A stretch of DNA of 64,000 nucleotides, from assembly GCA_947494195.1 (NCBI GenBank), contig CANLUC010000002.1:1-64000 (forward strand). Direction: 5' to 3'. The DNA is from an uncultured Nesterenkonia sp. (GTDB taxonomy: Bacteria; Actinomycetota; Actinomycetes; Actinomycetales; Micrococcaceae). Shown one piece after another: positions 17,907-25,210 of this stretch. Position numbers and translations under genes: made by a program. The notes beneath the pieces were generated by a model, which was not told the origin of the DNA, did no database searches, and saw only the letters and a program-made list of their open reading frames with translations. The stretch's first letter is position 1; each line of letters starts with the position of its first letter.

Positions 17907-19813
17907 CCCATCATGGCGTAGACGGACCAGATCACGGCGCCGGCAGCGAGAAACGCGACGGTCTGGAGGAAGTACTGGTGGATGGCCCCGGTTTGCGGAG
18001 CCCGGGCCATCTGCCCGAGCCGGCGGACCTGGCTGGCGATGGCGACAACGCCCCGGTCGACCCCGTCCTCATCGGCGCGGGCGGCAGCCCGCGCCAAGAC
18101 CGGGACTCTAGCGGCCAGGGTCGTCACGGCCCGGTCCACGACGTGGTCATCGAGCCGAGCCAGGGCGCGCGCCAACACCGAGACTCTAGCGGCCAGGGTC
18201 GTCACGGCCCGGTCCACGACGTGGTCATCGAACCGGGCCAGGGCGCGCGCCAGGGCCAGTGACGGGCGGACCACGACGGCTTGCGCTATCGCTTCTAATC
18301 CCAGCCACCTCAGAGCCCATTCCGGCTCAGGAGAACGAAAACGCAGCATCAGCAGCAACACAGCTGCCGCGATTCCGGCCGAGACGGCGAGTTCGGCGAT
18401 CGAGACCTCGCCGTGCCCGCCCAGGGCATCGGCCAGCACGGGGCTTAACGGGGGCAAGGCGAGCACACCGAGCACCGCGGCGCCGCCGCCGAGCACGACT
18501 AGCGGGACCTGTTCCAGGGCACTGACTCTGCCGGCGCCCTCTGCCCGACCTTTTTCACCGGCACCGCGGCGCCACATCGCCCACAGGATTTTGCCGGAAT
18601 AGGCCGCCGACATTGCAGCAGCCACCAGTCCTGCAGCGTAGAGCCACGGGGAAGACTCGAGCGCGGCGGCGAGGACGGCGTCCTTCGTCGCCCACAGGGA
18701 CAGCGGAGCGAACCCGGCCAGTGCCAGCGCCGCCACTGCCGCAGTCACACCCACCACCGGCCACCGGCGGGCGACCCCCCGCAGGTCAGCAATCTTCTCA
18801 GTGCCCAGTGCACTCAGCCACGCACCGGCAGCCAGAAACAACAGAGCCTTCACCGAAGCGTGTGCCACCAGGTGGGACGCACCGCCGCTGACGGCGCCCA
18901 CCCCGGCGGCCAGAACCACGAAGCCCAGCTGGGCGATCGTGGAGGCGGCTAGCAGCTGCTTGAGTTCCCGCTGTCCCAGCGCCACCACCCCCATGAGCAC
19001 CGCCGTGAGCACACCGGCCCACGCAGTGACGGGTCCGGCCCAGCCAGTCGAGGCGAGCAGGGGCTCCACACGCAACAGCAGGTATCCCCCCATGGCGACC
19101 ATCGCGGCGGAGTGCAGCAGTGCACTGACCGGGCTGGGACCCTTCATCGCTCCGGAGAGCCAGAAAGAGAAGGGAAGCTGCGCGGCCTTGCCCAGTGCCG
19201 CCACCAGGATCCCGGCCGCAGCGACGTGGCGCCACGGGTCCGCAGCGGCCGAAAGCTCGGCCAGGGCCATTCCCGCCCCGCCGGCCAGCGCGGCGCCGGC
19301 AGCGACGTAGAGACCCAGGTCAGCGGTGCGAGTCGTGATGAAAGCAGTTAGTCCCGCGGAGACGCGGTCGGAGTCCCGCCACCAGAACCCGATCAGGGCA
19401 TAAGAGATCGCTCCCATCAGCTCCCAGGCCAACAGCAGCCCCGGAAGGCTGGCGGCCGTCACAGTGACCAGCGCAGCCGCTGAGAAGATCAGCATCAAAC
19501 CATGGAAGCGTGCCTGTGACTGCCCGATGTTCCCGGCCGCGAAGACCAGCACCAGGAACGTCACAGCCGCCACCATCGGCATAGTCAGCGCCGCGAGAGC
19601 GTCGACTTCCAGCGCAAAGTCCGAACCGGCCACGAACGGGTACGACACCGCCGGCCGGGTCAGCGCTGTGATGCACGCCAAAGCAGCCGCCAGCCCAGCG
19701 GTCACCAGTGCGATCGGGGCCGCCACGCGGTCCGCCCGGGTCAAGGCGAGTACAGCGCCCACGGCAGCTGGAAGCACAATCATGACCAGGAGTGCGGCCT
19801 GACCCACGGTCAC
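17903..19813 (-). CDS. NuoL-like antiporter subunit with repeat-bearing C-terminus
   Basis: A 636-residue NuoL/ND5-type subunit. The GTG start at 19811-19813 overlaps the NuoK stop (GTGA); the frame is open further upstream but that part overlaps nuoK and nuoJ. TM5 keeps its Glu (LLAWELMGAISY), and GKAAQLPFSFWL retains the TM7 Lys. SVSALLHSAAMV-type sequence is present (SPVSALLHSAAM). The C-terminal region, where NuoL forms its long lateral helix, carries two near-identical 26-residue repeats and a third degenerate one (about residues 518-596) before a final membrane helix. Confidence 0.9.
   Translation of the reverse strand: MTVGQAALLVMIVLPAAVGAVLALTRADRVAAPIALVTAGLAAALACITALTRPAVSYPFVAGSDFALEVDALAALTMPMVAAVTFLVLVFAAGNIGQSQARFHGLMLIFSAAALVTVTAASLPGLLLAWELMGAISYALIGFWWRDSDRVSAGLTAFITTRTADLGLYVAAGAALAGGAGMALAELSAAADPWRHVAAAGILVAALGKAAQLPFSFWLSGAMKGPSPVSALLHSAAMVAMGGYLLLRVEPLLASTGWAGPVTAWAGVLTAVLMGVVALGQRELKQLLAASTIAQLGFVVLAAGVGAVSGGASHLVAHASVKALLFLAAGAWLSALGTEKIADLRGVARRWPVVGVTAAVAALALAGFAPLSLWATKDAVLAAALESSPWLYAAGLVAAAMSAAYSGKILWAMWRRGAGEKGRAEGAGRVSALEQVPLVVLGGGAAVLGVLALPPLSPVLADALGGHGEVSIAELAVSAGIAAAVLLLMLRFRSPEPEWALRWLGLEAIAQAVVVRPSLALARALARFDDHVVDRAVTTLAARVSVLARALARLDDHVVDRAVTTLAARVPVLARAAARADEDGVDRGVVAIASQVRRLGQMARAPQTGAIHQYFLQTVAFLAAGAVIWSVYAMMG
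18105..18260 (-). repeat. 78-bp in-frame tandem duplication in nuoL-like gene
   Basis: Two direct copies, 18105-18182 and 18183-18260, match with only two mismatches over the first 70 bases. Each encodes 26 residues (LARALARxDDHVVDRAVTTL and six more). A third, diverged copy follows toward the C-terminus (DNA below 18105). Confidence 0.95.
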
Positions 19814-20112
19814 TGTGACAGCTCCTGCGCCATATCGGTCATATCCGTCTGCCCCCGGCGATGCAACAGCGTGGCCACGGCGAAGCCCATCGCCATCTCC
19901 ACCGTCATCGCCGCCAAAACCACCAACATCAGGACCTGTCCCGAGGGGTCCGGGGCCAGGAACCACCAGAACCCAGCCGCAGCCAGCAACACCGCGTTGA
20001 TCATGAGTTCCAACCCCATCATCACCATCACGACGACCTGCTGAGACAAGGCACCGTAAAGACCCACCGCGAACAACGCGGCGGCGACCACCAGGACAGC
20101 TTCGAGGGTCAT
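19810..20112 (-). CDS. NuoK-like subunit
   Basis: A 100-residue three-helix NuoK/ND4L protein. Both conserved membrane Glu are present, in MGLELMINAV (about residue 34) and in MTVEMAMGFAVATLLHRR (about residue 71). The C-terminal tail DMTDMAQELSQ is acidic and Met-bearing. It overlaps nuoJ and nuoL by a few bases, so it lies in the middle of a translationally coupled operon. Confidence 0.9.
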   Translation of the reverse strand: MTLEAVLVVAAALFAVGLYGALSQQVVVMVMMGLELMINAVLLAAAGFWWFLAPDPSGQVLMLVVLAAMTVEMAMGFAVATLLHRRGQTDMTDMAQELSQ

Positions 20113-20672
20113 CGGCCCACACCTCCCGATTGAGGATCGTCGGCGGGACGTCGGCGCAGATCGTCTCCAAGCCGGTCATAACGGGTGCGGTGGGCAGCCA
20201 GAACCACTCCGGCCACGATAGTTGCGACCATGACAGGGCCAACCACCGCCATGACCAGCATCTTCTCGCCCATGATCTCCAAACCGAGTGCATGTGTGAG
20301 GTCCTCCGGCGGCCCACCACGACGCGTCGGCCACGGGATGAGCAAGGCACCGCCTGCCAACAGCACGAAAACACCAACCGAGGCGCCGATCGCCGTCTTT
20401 TTCCCATGGGTCATGTCCATCGGCATCAGCGCGGGATTCATGCCCATGAACATCACCATATAGACAGCCATCACAGCCATCTCCATGACCATCATCAGAA
20501 TCGTGATCAGTCCGAGATAGCTTTGCTGTAGCAGAAGGATCTGTAAACCAACAGCAATGAATGACACAGCCAGCGCGTACGTAGCTCGGGCCATGGAATC
20601 CACCACGAACACGGCCGCCCCCGCGGCGACAGCGACCCCGGCTAGCACCCAGAACGCAATTCCGATCACCAT
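20109..20672 (-). CDS. NuoJ-like subunit with Met-rich TM3 segment
   Basis: A 187-residue NuoJ/ND6-type protein with five helices. The TM2-TM3 region keeps the plan FIAVGLQILLLQQSYLGLIT, but the following segment, residues 60-87, contains 12 Met in MxM and MxxM spacings in place of the usual GAI-M-VLF helix with its conserved Tyr. That helix forms a pi-bulge in complex I and couples the quinone site to the pumps. The C-terminus is basic. It follows nuoH by three bases. Confidence 0.88.
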   Translation of the reverse strand: MVIGIAFWVLAGVAVAAGAAVFVVDSMARATYALAVSFIAVGLQILLLQQSYLGLITILMMVMEMAVMAVYMVMFMGMNPALMPMDMTHGKKTAIGASVGVFVLLAGGALLIPWPTRRGGPPEDLTHALGLEIMGEKMLVMAVVGPVMVATIVAGVVLAAHRTRYDRLGDDLRRRPADDPQSGGVGR

Positions 20673-20675
20673 GGT

Positions 20676-21611
20676 TTAGCCTCCCCAGACAACGATGAGA
20701 GATACGACCAGATCCTGGACCACGGCAGCCGGGAGCAAGATCCCCCACCCGATCTCCATGAACCGGTCCGGGCGCGCCAAAGGGACCTTTCGGCGTAGCC
20801 ACACCAGCACGGTCAACACCGCCAGCGCCTTCACCAGCACCCATGCCCAGCCTGGCAGCCACGGACCGGCGCCCCCACCCAGAAAGAGCGGCACCGAAAA
20901 AGCAGCCCCGGCGGCCAGAAACATGTAACGCCCCGCCTGGAAGATCAAACGATCCACCGCTGAAAGCTCGGCCCGCACCCCACCAGCGATATCTGCGGAC
21001 AGAGCCGGGGCGAACGGTCCCCACACAGAAAAACCCATCACACCGATCAAGAAGATGACAAACGCCGCCGGCATCCACACCACGAACCACAGGCCCTCCT
21101 GCGCGGCAGCTACCTCCCCGGCGGCTAGGCTGCCAGCGGCGATCGCCGGGGCCGCCAGCGCAAACATCAGCGGCAGCTCATACGCCACCCCATGAGCCAG
21201 GAATCGGTAGCCCCCCACCAGACTGTGCGTCGAATTCGCCCCCCATCCCACCAACCACACCAAGGCCCAGACCACCACGTCGACGGCGTTAAACCACACA
21301 ACCCCCACATCGAGGTCAGCCAGCGTCCACTTGCCCAACGGGATCACCGCGACCATTAAGAACGCACCAATAAACATCCCAACACCACCGACCCGCCATA
21401 GCAGCGTGTCCGCGGCCACGGTCTTGCGCCGACGCTGTCGCAACAGCCGGGCAGTGCGGCTCAAGGGTGTGACCCACCCACCACCGACGCCCTGCGCCCG
21501 AGCCGAAAGCACCGCATCAAGAGCCACCGCGAAGAAAGCCAGGCCGCACAAGATGACCCCGGCCAGCACTGCCCATACAGCGGGAACGACTACCACCGCG
21601 TCTTCAGGCAT
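20676..21611 (-). CDS. NuoH-like subunit with eroded quinone-site loops
   Basis: A 311-residue NuoH/ND1-type protein with eight helices. GWGANSTHSLVGGYRFLAHGVAYELPL matches the canonical GWaSN-LLGxxRxxAqxxSYE region and keeps Glu145. The first loop lacks the ERKxxxxxQxRxGP motif (it reads ALDAVLSARAQGVGGG), and the loop after PF199-200 (PFAPALSADIAGGVRAELS) lacks the Asp/Glu pattern of PFDLPEAExEL. These are the residues that line the quinone chamber, so normal quinone chemistry looks unlikely. It overlaps the upstream fusion gene by eight bases. Confidence 0.85.
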   Translation of the reverse strand: MPEDAVVVVPAVWAVLAGVILCGLAFFAVALDAVLSARAQGVGGGWVTPLSRTARLLRQRRRKTVAADTLLWRVGGVGMFIGAFLMVAVIPLGKWTLADLDVGVVWFNAVDVVVWALVWLVGWGANSTHSLVGGYRFLAHGVAYELPLMFALAAPAIAAGSLAAGEVAAAQEGLWFVVWMPAAFVIFLIGVMGFSVWGPFAPALSADIAGGVRAELSAVDRLIFQAGRYMFLAAGAAFSVPLFLGGGAGPWLPGWAWVLVKALAVLTVLVWLRRKVPLARPDRFMEIGWGILLPAAVVQDLVVSLIVVWGG

Positions 21612-22773
21612 GCCTCACCTCCTGGACGGTCGGCAACGGCGCCAAATTCAGACTGGCCACGGCCAGCCGTACACTAGCCAGTTCCAACCCAGTGATCAGG
21701 CGCGGCACCAGCTCCCACGGGACAACGTCAGCCGCCTCCGACATCCGACTCCCACCGACGACGTCGTCCCGGACCCATTCAACCCTCGACAGCAACCGGT
21801 CATAGGCATCTCCTAGGCAATTTTCCGGCAAGTCGTGGCGTTCCAGATCGGACCGATCAAGCACCAGCACCCCCCGCAGAGACCAGCGCAGCAACCAAGA
21901 TCTCCGGATCGTGCGGACTAACCGCACGAGATTGTCCCGGGCGGCAGCCTGATCGCCCCCCACCAGAGCGTTCCGAGCCAGGTCGGCACGAGCCGCCAGA
22001 TCACCCACCCCCACCAGGGCCAGCAGCGCGGCGACGCCGTCACACCGCACAGCAGGCGTGAGATCAAGCTGCGAGCCATACGCTCTGGCCCCACGATTAT
22101 GGGCGTCAACGACGGAGACCTCAGCGTCAACCACAACATCACCCTGTAGCGAACAGTCCAGCACCACACCGGCAGGCCAGAACGGAAGCACAGGACCGAG
22201 CGGAAGGTGCAACACATCCATCTCCAAACCGTCTCGGTCCTGCCCACCCTGCGCCAAAGGAATCCCCTCCGGAGCCATATCCATCCCGCCATGGCCCCCG
22301 TGGCCGCTATCGTCTATGTCCTCGTGGCCCTCATCAACGCCATGGTCCATCTCGCCGTGGTCGCTGTGGCTCATCTGGTCGTCGCTACTGTGCTCCATCT
22401 GAGCGTGGTCCTCAGGGATCCGAGGCCTCTGTGTCCGCTCCCGGGCAACCCTCCTGTGATGAGGGGTGTCGAGAAGAAGAGTTGCGGCCTCGGCGAGAGC
22501 GGAGCTCACAACTCGGGGAGAGACAATGTCGGCGCGGGCCCGGGGGCCAGGCATCTGCTCCCAGAGACGGTCCACTATTCCTGCGAGATCGGGACCGGGC
22601 ACACCACACACCGCGAGCACGTCTGCCTCCGCAGGCGTCCACGCCCGGCGCCAACCCCGGCGCGTCATCTGTCTTTCGAGCTCCACCCGCGAAAGCCATT
22701 GGCCTGGGACCTCGACGACGAGGACTCGGGTTGCGCGGACCGCCAAGCTCCCGAGAATCCTGGTCAGGCCCAT
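21604..22773 (-). CDS. Degenerate NuoB-NuoD-like fusion with His/Met-rich linker
   Basis: A 389-residue protein in the place of NuoB/C/D. Residues 15-85 follow NuoB: LVVEVPGQW, then ADVLAVCGVPGPDLAGIVDRLWEQMPGPR, matching the NuoB DVLxVxGTxT-RxYxQMPxPR region, but there is no CC pair and only one Cys, so no N2 cluster. Residues 121-170 are a linker with 8 His, 5 Met and 16 Asp/Glu. Residues 188-225 (GPVLPFWPAGVVLDCSLQGD) resemble the NuoD/hydrogenase GPxHPxxxxP-LDGE start but lack the His. The ATG at 22771-22773 has GGGAG upstream and overlaps nuoA by ten bases. Homology is by eye; function unknown. Confidence 0.6.
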   Translation of the reverse strand: MGLTRILGSLAVRATRVLVVEVPGQWLSRVELERQMTRRGWRRAWTPAEADVLAVCGVPGPDLAGIVDRLWEQMPGPRARADIVSPRVVSSALAEAATLLLDTPHHRRVARERTQRPRIPEDHAQMEHSSDDQMSHSDHGEMDHGVDEGHEDIDDSGHGGHGGMDMAPEGIPLAQGGQDRDGLEMDVLHLPLGPVLPFWPAGVVLDCSLQGDVVVDAEVSVVDAHNRGARAYGSQLDLTPAVRCDGVAALLALVGVGDLAARADLARNALVGGDQAAARDNLVRLVRTIRRSWLLRWSLRGVLVLDRSDLERHDLPENCLGDAYDRLLSRVEWVRDDVVGGSRMSEAADVVPWELVPRLITGLELASVRLAVASLNLAPLPTVQEVRHA

Positions 22774-23177
22774 CGGAAGGCTCCCTCTCGCCAGGCCCAC
22801 GCCACCGCGACGAACAGCGCCCCGAGGAACAGAAACATCTCCACCACCGCAGAGATGCCTTTCTCTGCCACGATCATCGCCCATGGATACATGAACAGCA
22901 TCTCCACGTCGAAGGCCAGGAAGACGATCGAAGCTAGGTACCAACGCGAATGGAATCGGGATAAGGCGTGTTCCTGGGGTAACCACCCCGATTGGAAAGG
23001 AAGCACTGTCAGTGGATCAGCCAATACGCTAAACGCCCGGTGAATCGCGTAGAGGAAAACTACAGCGAATATCGCCAGCAGCGCCATGGCTATGATCCCG
23101 AAGTACACTGCGATCCATCCTTCCCTGTCGTCGAGGAAACGAAGTCTGTCACTTATCATCGCAGGCGGCGGCCCCAC
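22764..23177 (-). CDS. NuoA-like subunit
   Basis: A 137-residue NuoA/ND3-type protein with three helices and the diagnostic AFDVEMLFMYPWAMI. The TM1-TM2 loop reads FQSGWLPQEHALSRFHSRWY: the normally conserved Cys of the YECG motif is Ser63. In complex I this loop lines the quinone site. GTG at 23175-23177 with GGGGAGG upstream is chosen; ATG at codon 7 is possible. It is the first gene of an operon that continues, almost without gaps, to the NuoN-like gene. Confidence 0.9.
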   Translation of the reverse strand: MGPPPAMISDRLRFLDDREGWIAVYFGIIAMALLAIFAVVFLYAIHRAFSVLADPLTVLPFQSGWLPQEHALSRFHSRWYLASIVFLAFDVEMLFMYPWAMIVAEKGISAVVEMFLFLGALFVAVAWAWREGAFRWA

Positions 23178-23227
23178 GTGCCCTCCCCGTTACCTTCTTC
23201 GTAGCCCCTTCTTCGAGAGATGATGTG

Positions 23228-23437
23228 GGTGTGCTGGCCGGAAGGCCCCGGCATGATTCCTGCCCCCAGTCATTGATGATCCGGGGGGTGATGTCACCGG
23301 GGCCTGAAGGTGGAAGAGACATCGCTAATAGGGGCCGGGCAGAAGTACTCGAGGCCGATCGTAACGTGGATGCCGAGCCCTGACACCACGGCTGGACCAG
23401 CACGTTGGAATCCGCTTCCCACACTGGAGAACCAGCC
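23228..23437 (+). ncRNA. Candidate IS110 bridge RNA region
   Basis: In IS110-type elements a structured bridge (seek) RNA that pairs with donor and target DNA is transcribed from the non-coding left end before the recombinase gene. This stretch is in the right place, contains GC-rich complementary blocks (for example CCCCGG near 23247 and CCGGGG near 23280 and 23300), and codes for no protein. The RNA itself is inferred, not demonstrated. Confidence 0.35.
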
Positions 23438-24637
23438 ATGATCAGCAACCATGAAGAGGTCGATGTCTTCCTCGGGGTCGACGTGGGCAAGGGCGAACAC
23501 CACGCCGTTGCCCTGGACCGGACGGGGCAGAAGCTCTACGACAAGGCCCTGCCCAACGACGAAACCAAAATGCGAGCCGTCATCGACACCCTCGCCCGGC
23601 ACGGCAAGATCTTGTTCGTCGTGGACCAGCCGGCAACCATCGGTGCCCTGCCGGTGGCAGTCGCCCAGGCCTGCGGGGTCACCGTGGCCTATCTGCCAGG
23701 ACTGGCGATGCGTCGCATCGCGGATCTGCACCCGGGCGAGGCCAAGACTGATGCCAGAGATGCCGCGATCATCGCTGAAGCCGCTCGCACGATGCCGCAC
23801 ACCCTGCGCTCGATCGAGGTCGCCGATGAACAGGTCGCTGAGCTCTCGATGCTCTGCGGTTTCGATGACGACCTGGCCAAGCAGGTCACCGCTACCTCGA
23901 ACCGGCTGCGGGGACTGCTCACCCAGATCCACCCCGGGCTGGAACGGGTCCTGGGACCACGTCTGGACCACCGGGCGGTGCTGGATCTGATCCGCACCTG
24001 GCCCACCCCAGCAGCGCTGCGCGCTGCTGGCCGCAAGCGGGTCGCTGCCCGGCTGAAGAAGCAGGCTCCGAGGATGTATGACCGGCTCACCGCTGAGATC
24101 TTCGAAGCTCTGGAGGCCCAGACCGTCGTGGTCATCGGCACCAATGCCGCTGCTGTGGTGCTGCCCCAGCTGGCCGGGATGCTCGCTGACCTGCGGACTT
24201 CACGGGACGCGCTGCATGCCCAGGTCGAGGCCATCGTGGAGGCCCACCCTCTTCACCCGGTCCTGAACTCGATTCCGGCGGTAGGGATCAGGACCGAAGC
24301 ACGGATCCTCACCGAGGTCGTCGGCAAGGACTTCCCCACCGCCGGACATCTCGCTTCCTACGCTGGACTTTCTCCGGTGACCTGGAGATCGGGGTCATCG
24401 ATCCGCGGGGATCATTCCTCAAGAAGGGGCAACAAGATCCTGAAACGGGCCCTGTTCCTGTCCTCCTTCGCGGCTCTGAAGGACCCGCTCTCCAGGGCCT
24501 ACTACGACCGCAAGAGAGCCGAAGGAAAGAAGCACAACCAAGCTCTAATCGCCCTGGCTCGGCGCCGCTGTGATGTCATCTACGCGATGCTCCGCGACGG
24601 CACTCTCTACGAAGCCAAGATCCCCCTCGCTGCTTGA
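23438..24637 (+). CDS. IS110-family DEDD transposase
   Basis: A 399-residue recombinase. The N-terminal RuvC-like domain has the acidic residues in FLGVDVGKGEHH, VVDQPA and KTDARDA (the DEDD set), and the C-terminal Transposase_20 domain has IPAVGIRTEARILTEV and YAGLSPVTWRSGSSIRGDHSSRRGN, including the catalytic Ser region. It is full length and apparently intact. ATG at 23438 follows GGAGAACCAGCC. Confidence 0.95.
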   Translation: MISNHEEVDVFLGVDVGKGEHHAVALDRTGQKLYDKALPNDETKMRAVIDTLARHGKILFVVDQPATIGALPVAVAQACGVTVAYLPGLAMRRIADLHPGEAKTDARDAAIIAEAARTMPHTLRSIEVADEQVAELSMLCGFDDDLAKQVTATSNRLRGLLTQIHPGLERVLGPRLDHRAVLDLIRTWPTPAALRAAGRKRVAARLKKQAPRMYDRLTAEIFEALEAQTVVVIGTNAAAVVLPQLAGMLADLRTSRDALHAQVEAIVEAHPLHPVLNSIPAVGIRTEARILTEVVGKDFPTAGHLASYAGLSPVTWRSGSSIRGDHSSRRGNKILKRALFLSSFAALKDPLSRAYYDRKRAEGKKHNQALIALARRRCDVIYAMLRDGTLYEAKIPLAA

Positions 24638-24665
24638 CAGAGAACATAGGGGCACCCCCCCGAAA

Positions 24666-25210
24666 AAAATAAAGCGTCACTTCTGGCGCGCTCACCACGC
24701 CGGAGACATCGTCACAGCCGTGGCCTGGTTCGTGTTCCTCCCCGGTCGCCAAGGCCCCACCGGCATCAGCGTCAGCGTCGAGGACGGCAACGATGCACGG
24801 TGCCTACGATCGCGCTGACTCCAACATCGCAGGACGGAACGGAACTTCAGACACAATGTTCCGCCCGCTGACCTAGAGACCTCTTCAACTAGAGAGCCGT
24901 GACCATGCACGTTGGAGGGTCGCTCACCGCGCCTGATCTATTTGCCTGACGTCCCGCGCCCCTGCCACTGCTGGGATGCACGTTTACCCCGCCCGATAGA
25001 AATGCCCGCAGGGGTGCCCTATCTGCTACACCAATCGCCGGACTTCTGACCATCAAGGACTAGTGACAAAGCTGCGCCCTCAACCTCGAAACCCCGGGGC
25101 GAAACCGCAGGGGAACCCTAGGATTACGACAAGTGAGTGAGACAGACCGTCTCTCACACAAATGTCATGCCCCGTTTGAGCGTCCGTGCCGTGCGCCAAG
25201 TTCCGCGACT
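24666..25210. other. Gene-free region after IS110
   Basis: About 545 bases with short reading frames only. No known family, tRNA or terminator was recognised; a TGAGTGAGACAGACCGTCTCTCACACA palindrome-like stretch near 25133-25160 is the only structure noticed. Confidence 0.4.

Larger units (their letters stand above)
23225..24665 (+). mobile_element. IS110-family insertion sequence (ends approximate)
   Basis: A DEDD transposase gene with about 210 bases of non-coding DNA upstream and a short right end. IS110 elements lack long terminal inverted repeats, so the ends are estimated from the T-G-rich start near 23225 and the CATAGGGGCACCCC-like right end near 24665. It lies about 50 bases upstream of the start of the divergent complex I-like operon and could have displaced its promoter. 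Confidence 0.7.

Noticed and set aside
20176-21090. 304-residue open frame on the minus strand in another frame of nuoH/nuoJ
   Set aside because: It is a shadow of two well-supported complex I-like genes, has no family and carries improbable composition (Gly/Cys/Trp/Arg-rich).
14973-23177. Ordinary respiratory complex I operon, or a group 4 hydrogenase, or an Mrp antiporter
   Set aside because: No NADH or Fe-S modules, no Ni-binding Cys pairs, and presence of NuoA/H/J/K-type subunits excludes a simple Mrp system.
24980-25060. Possible tRNA remnant (a GGGGTGCCC...CACCA-like stretch)
   Set aside because: No T-arm TTCGA, no anticodon stem and no acceptor pairing on either strand.
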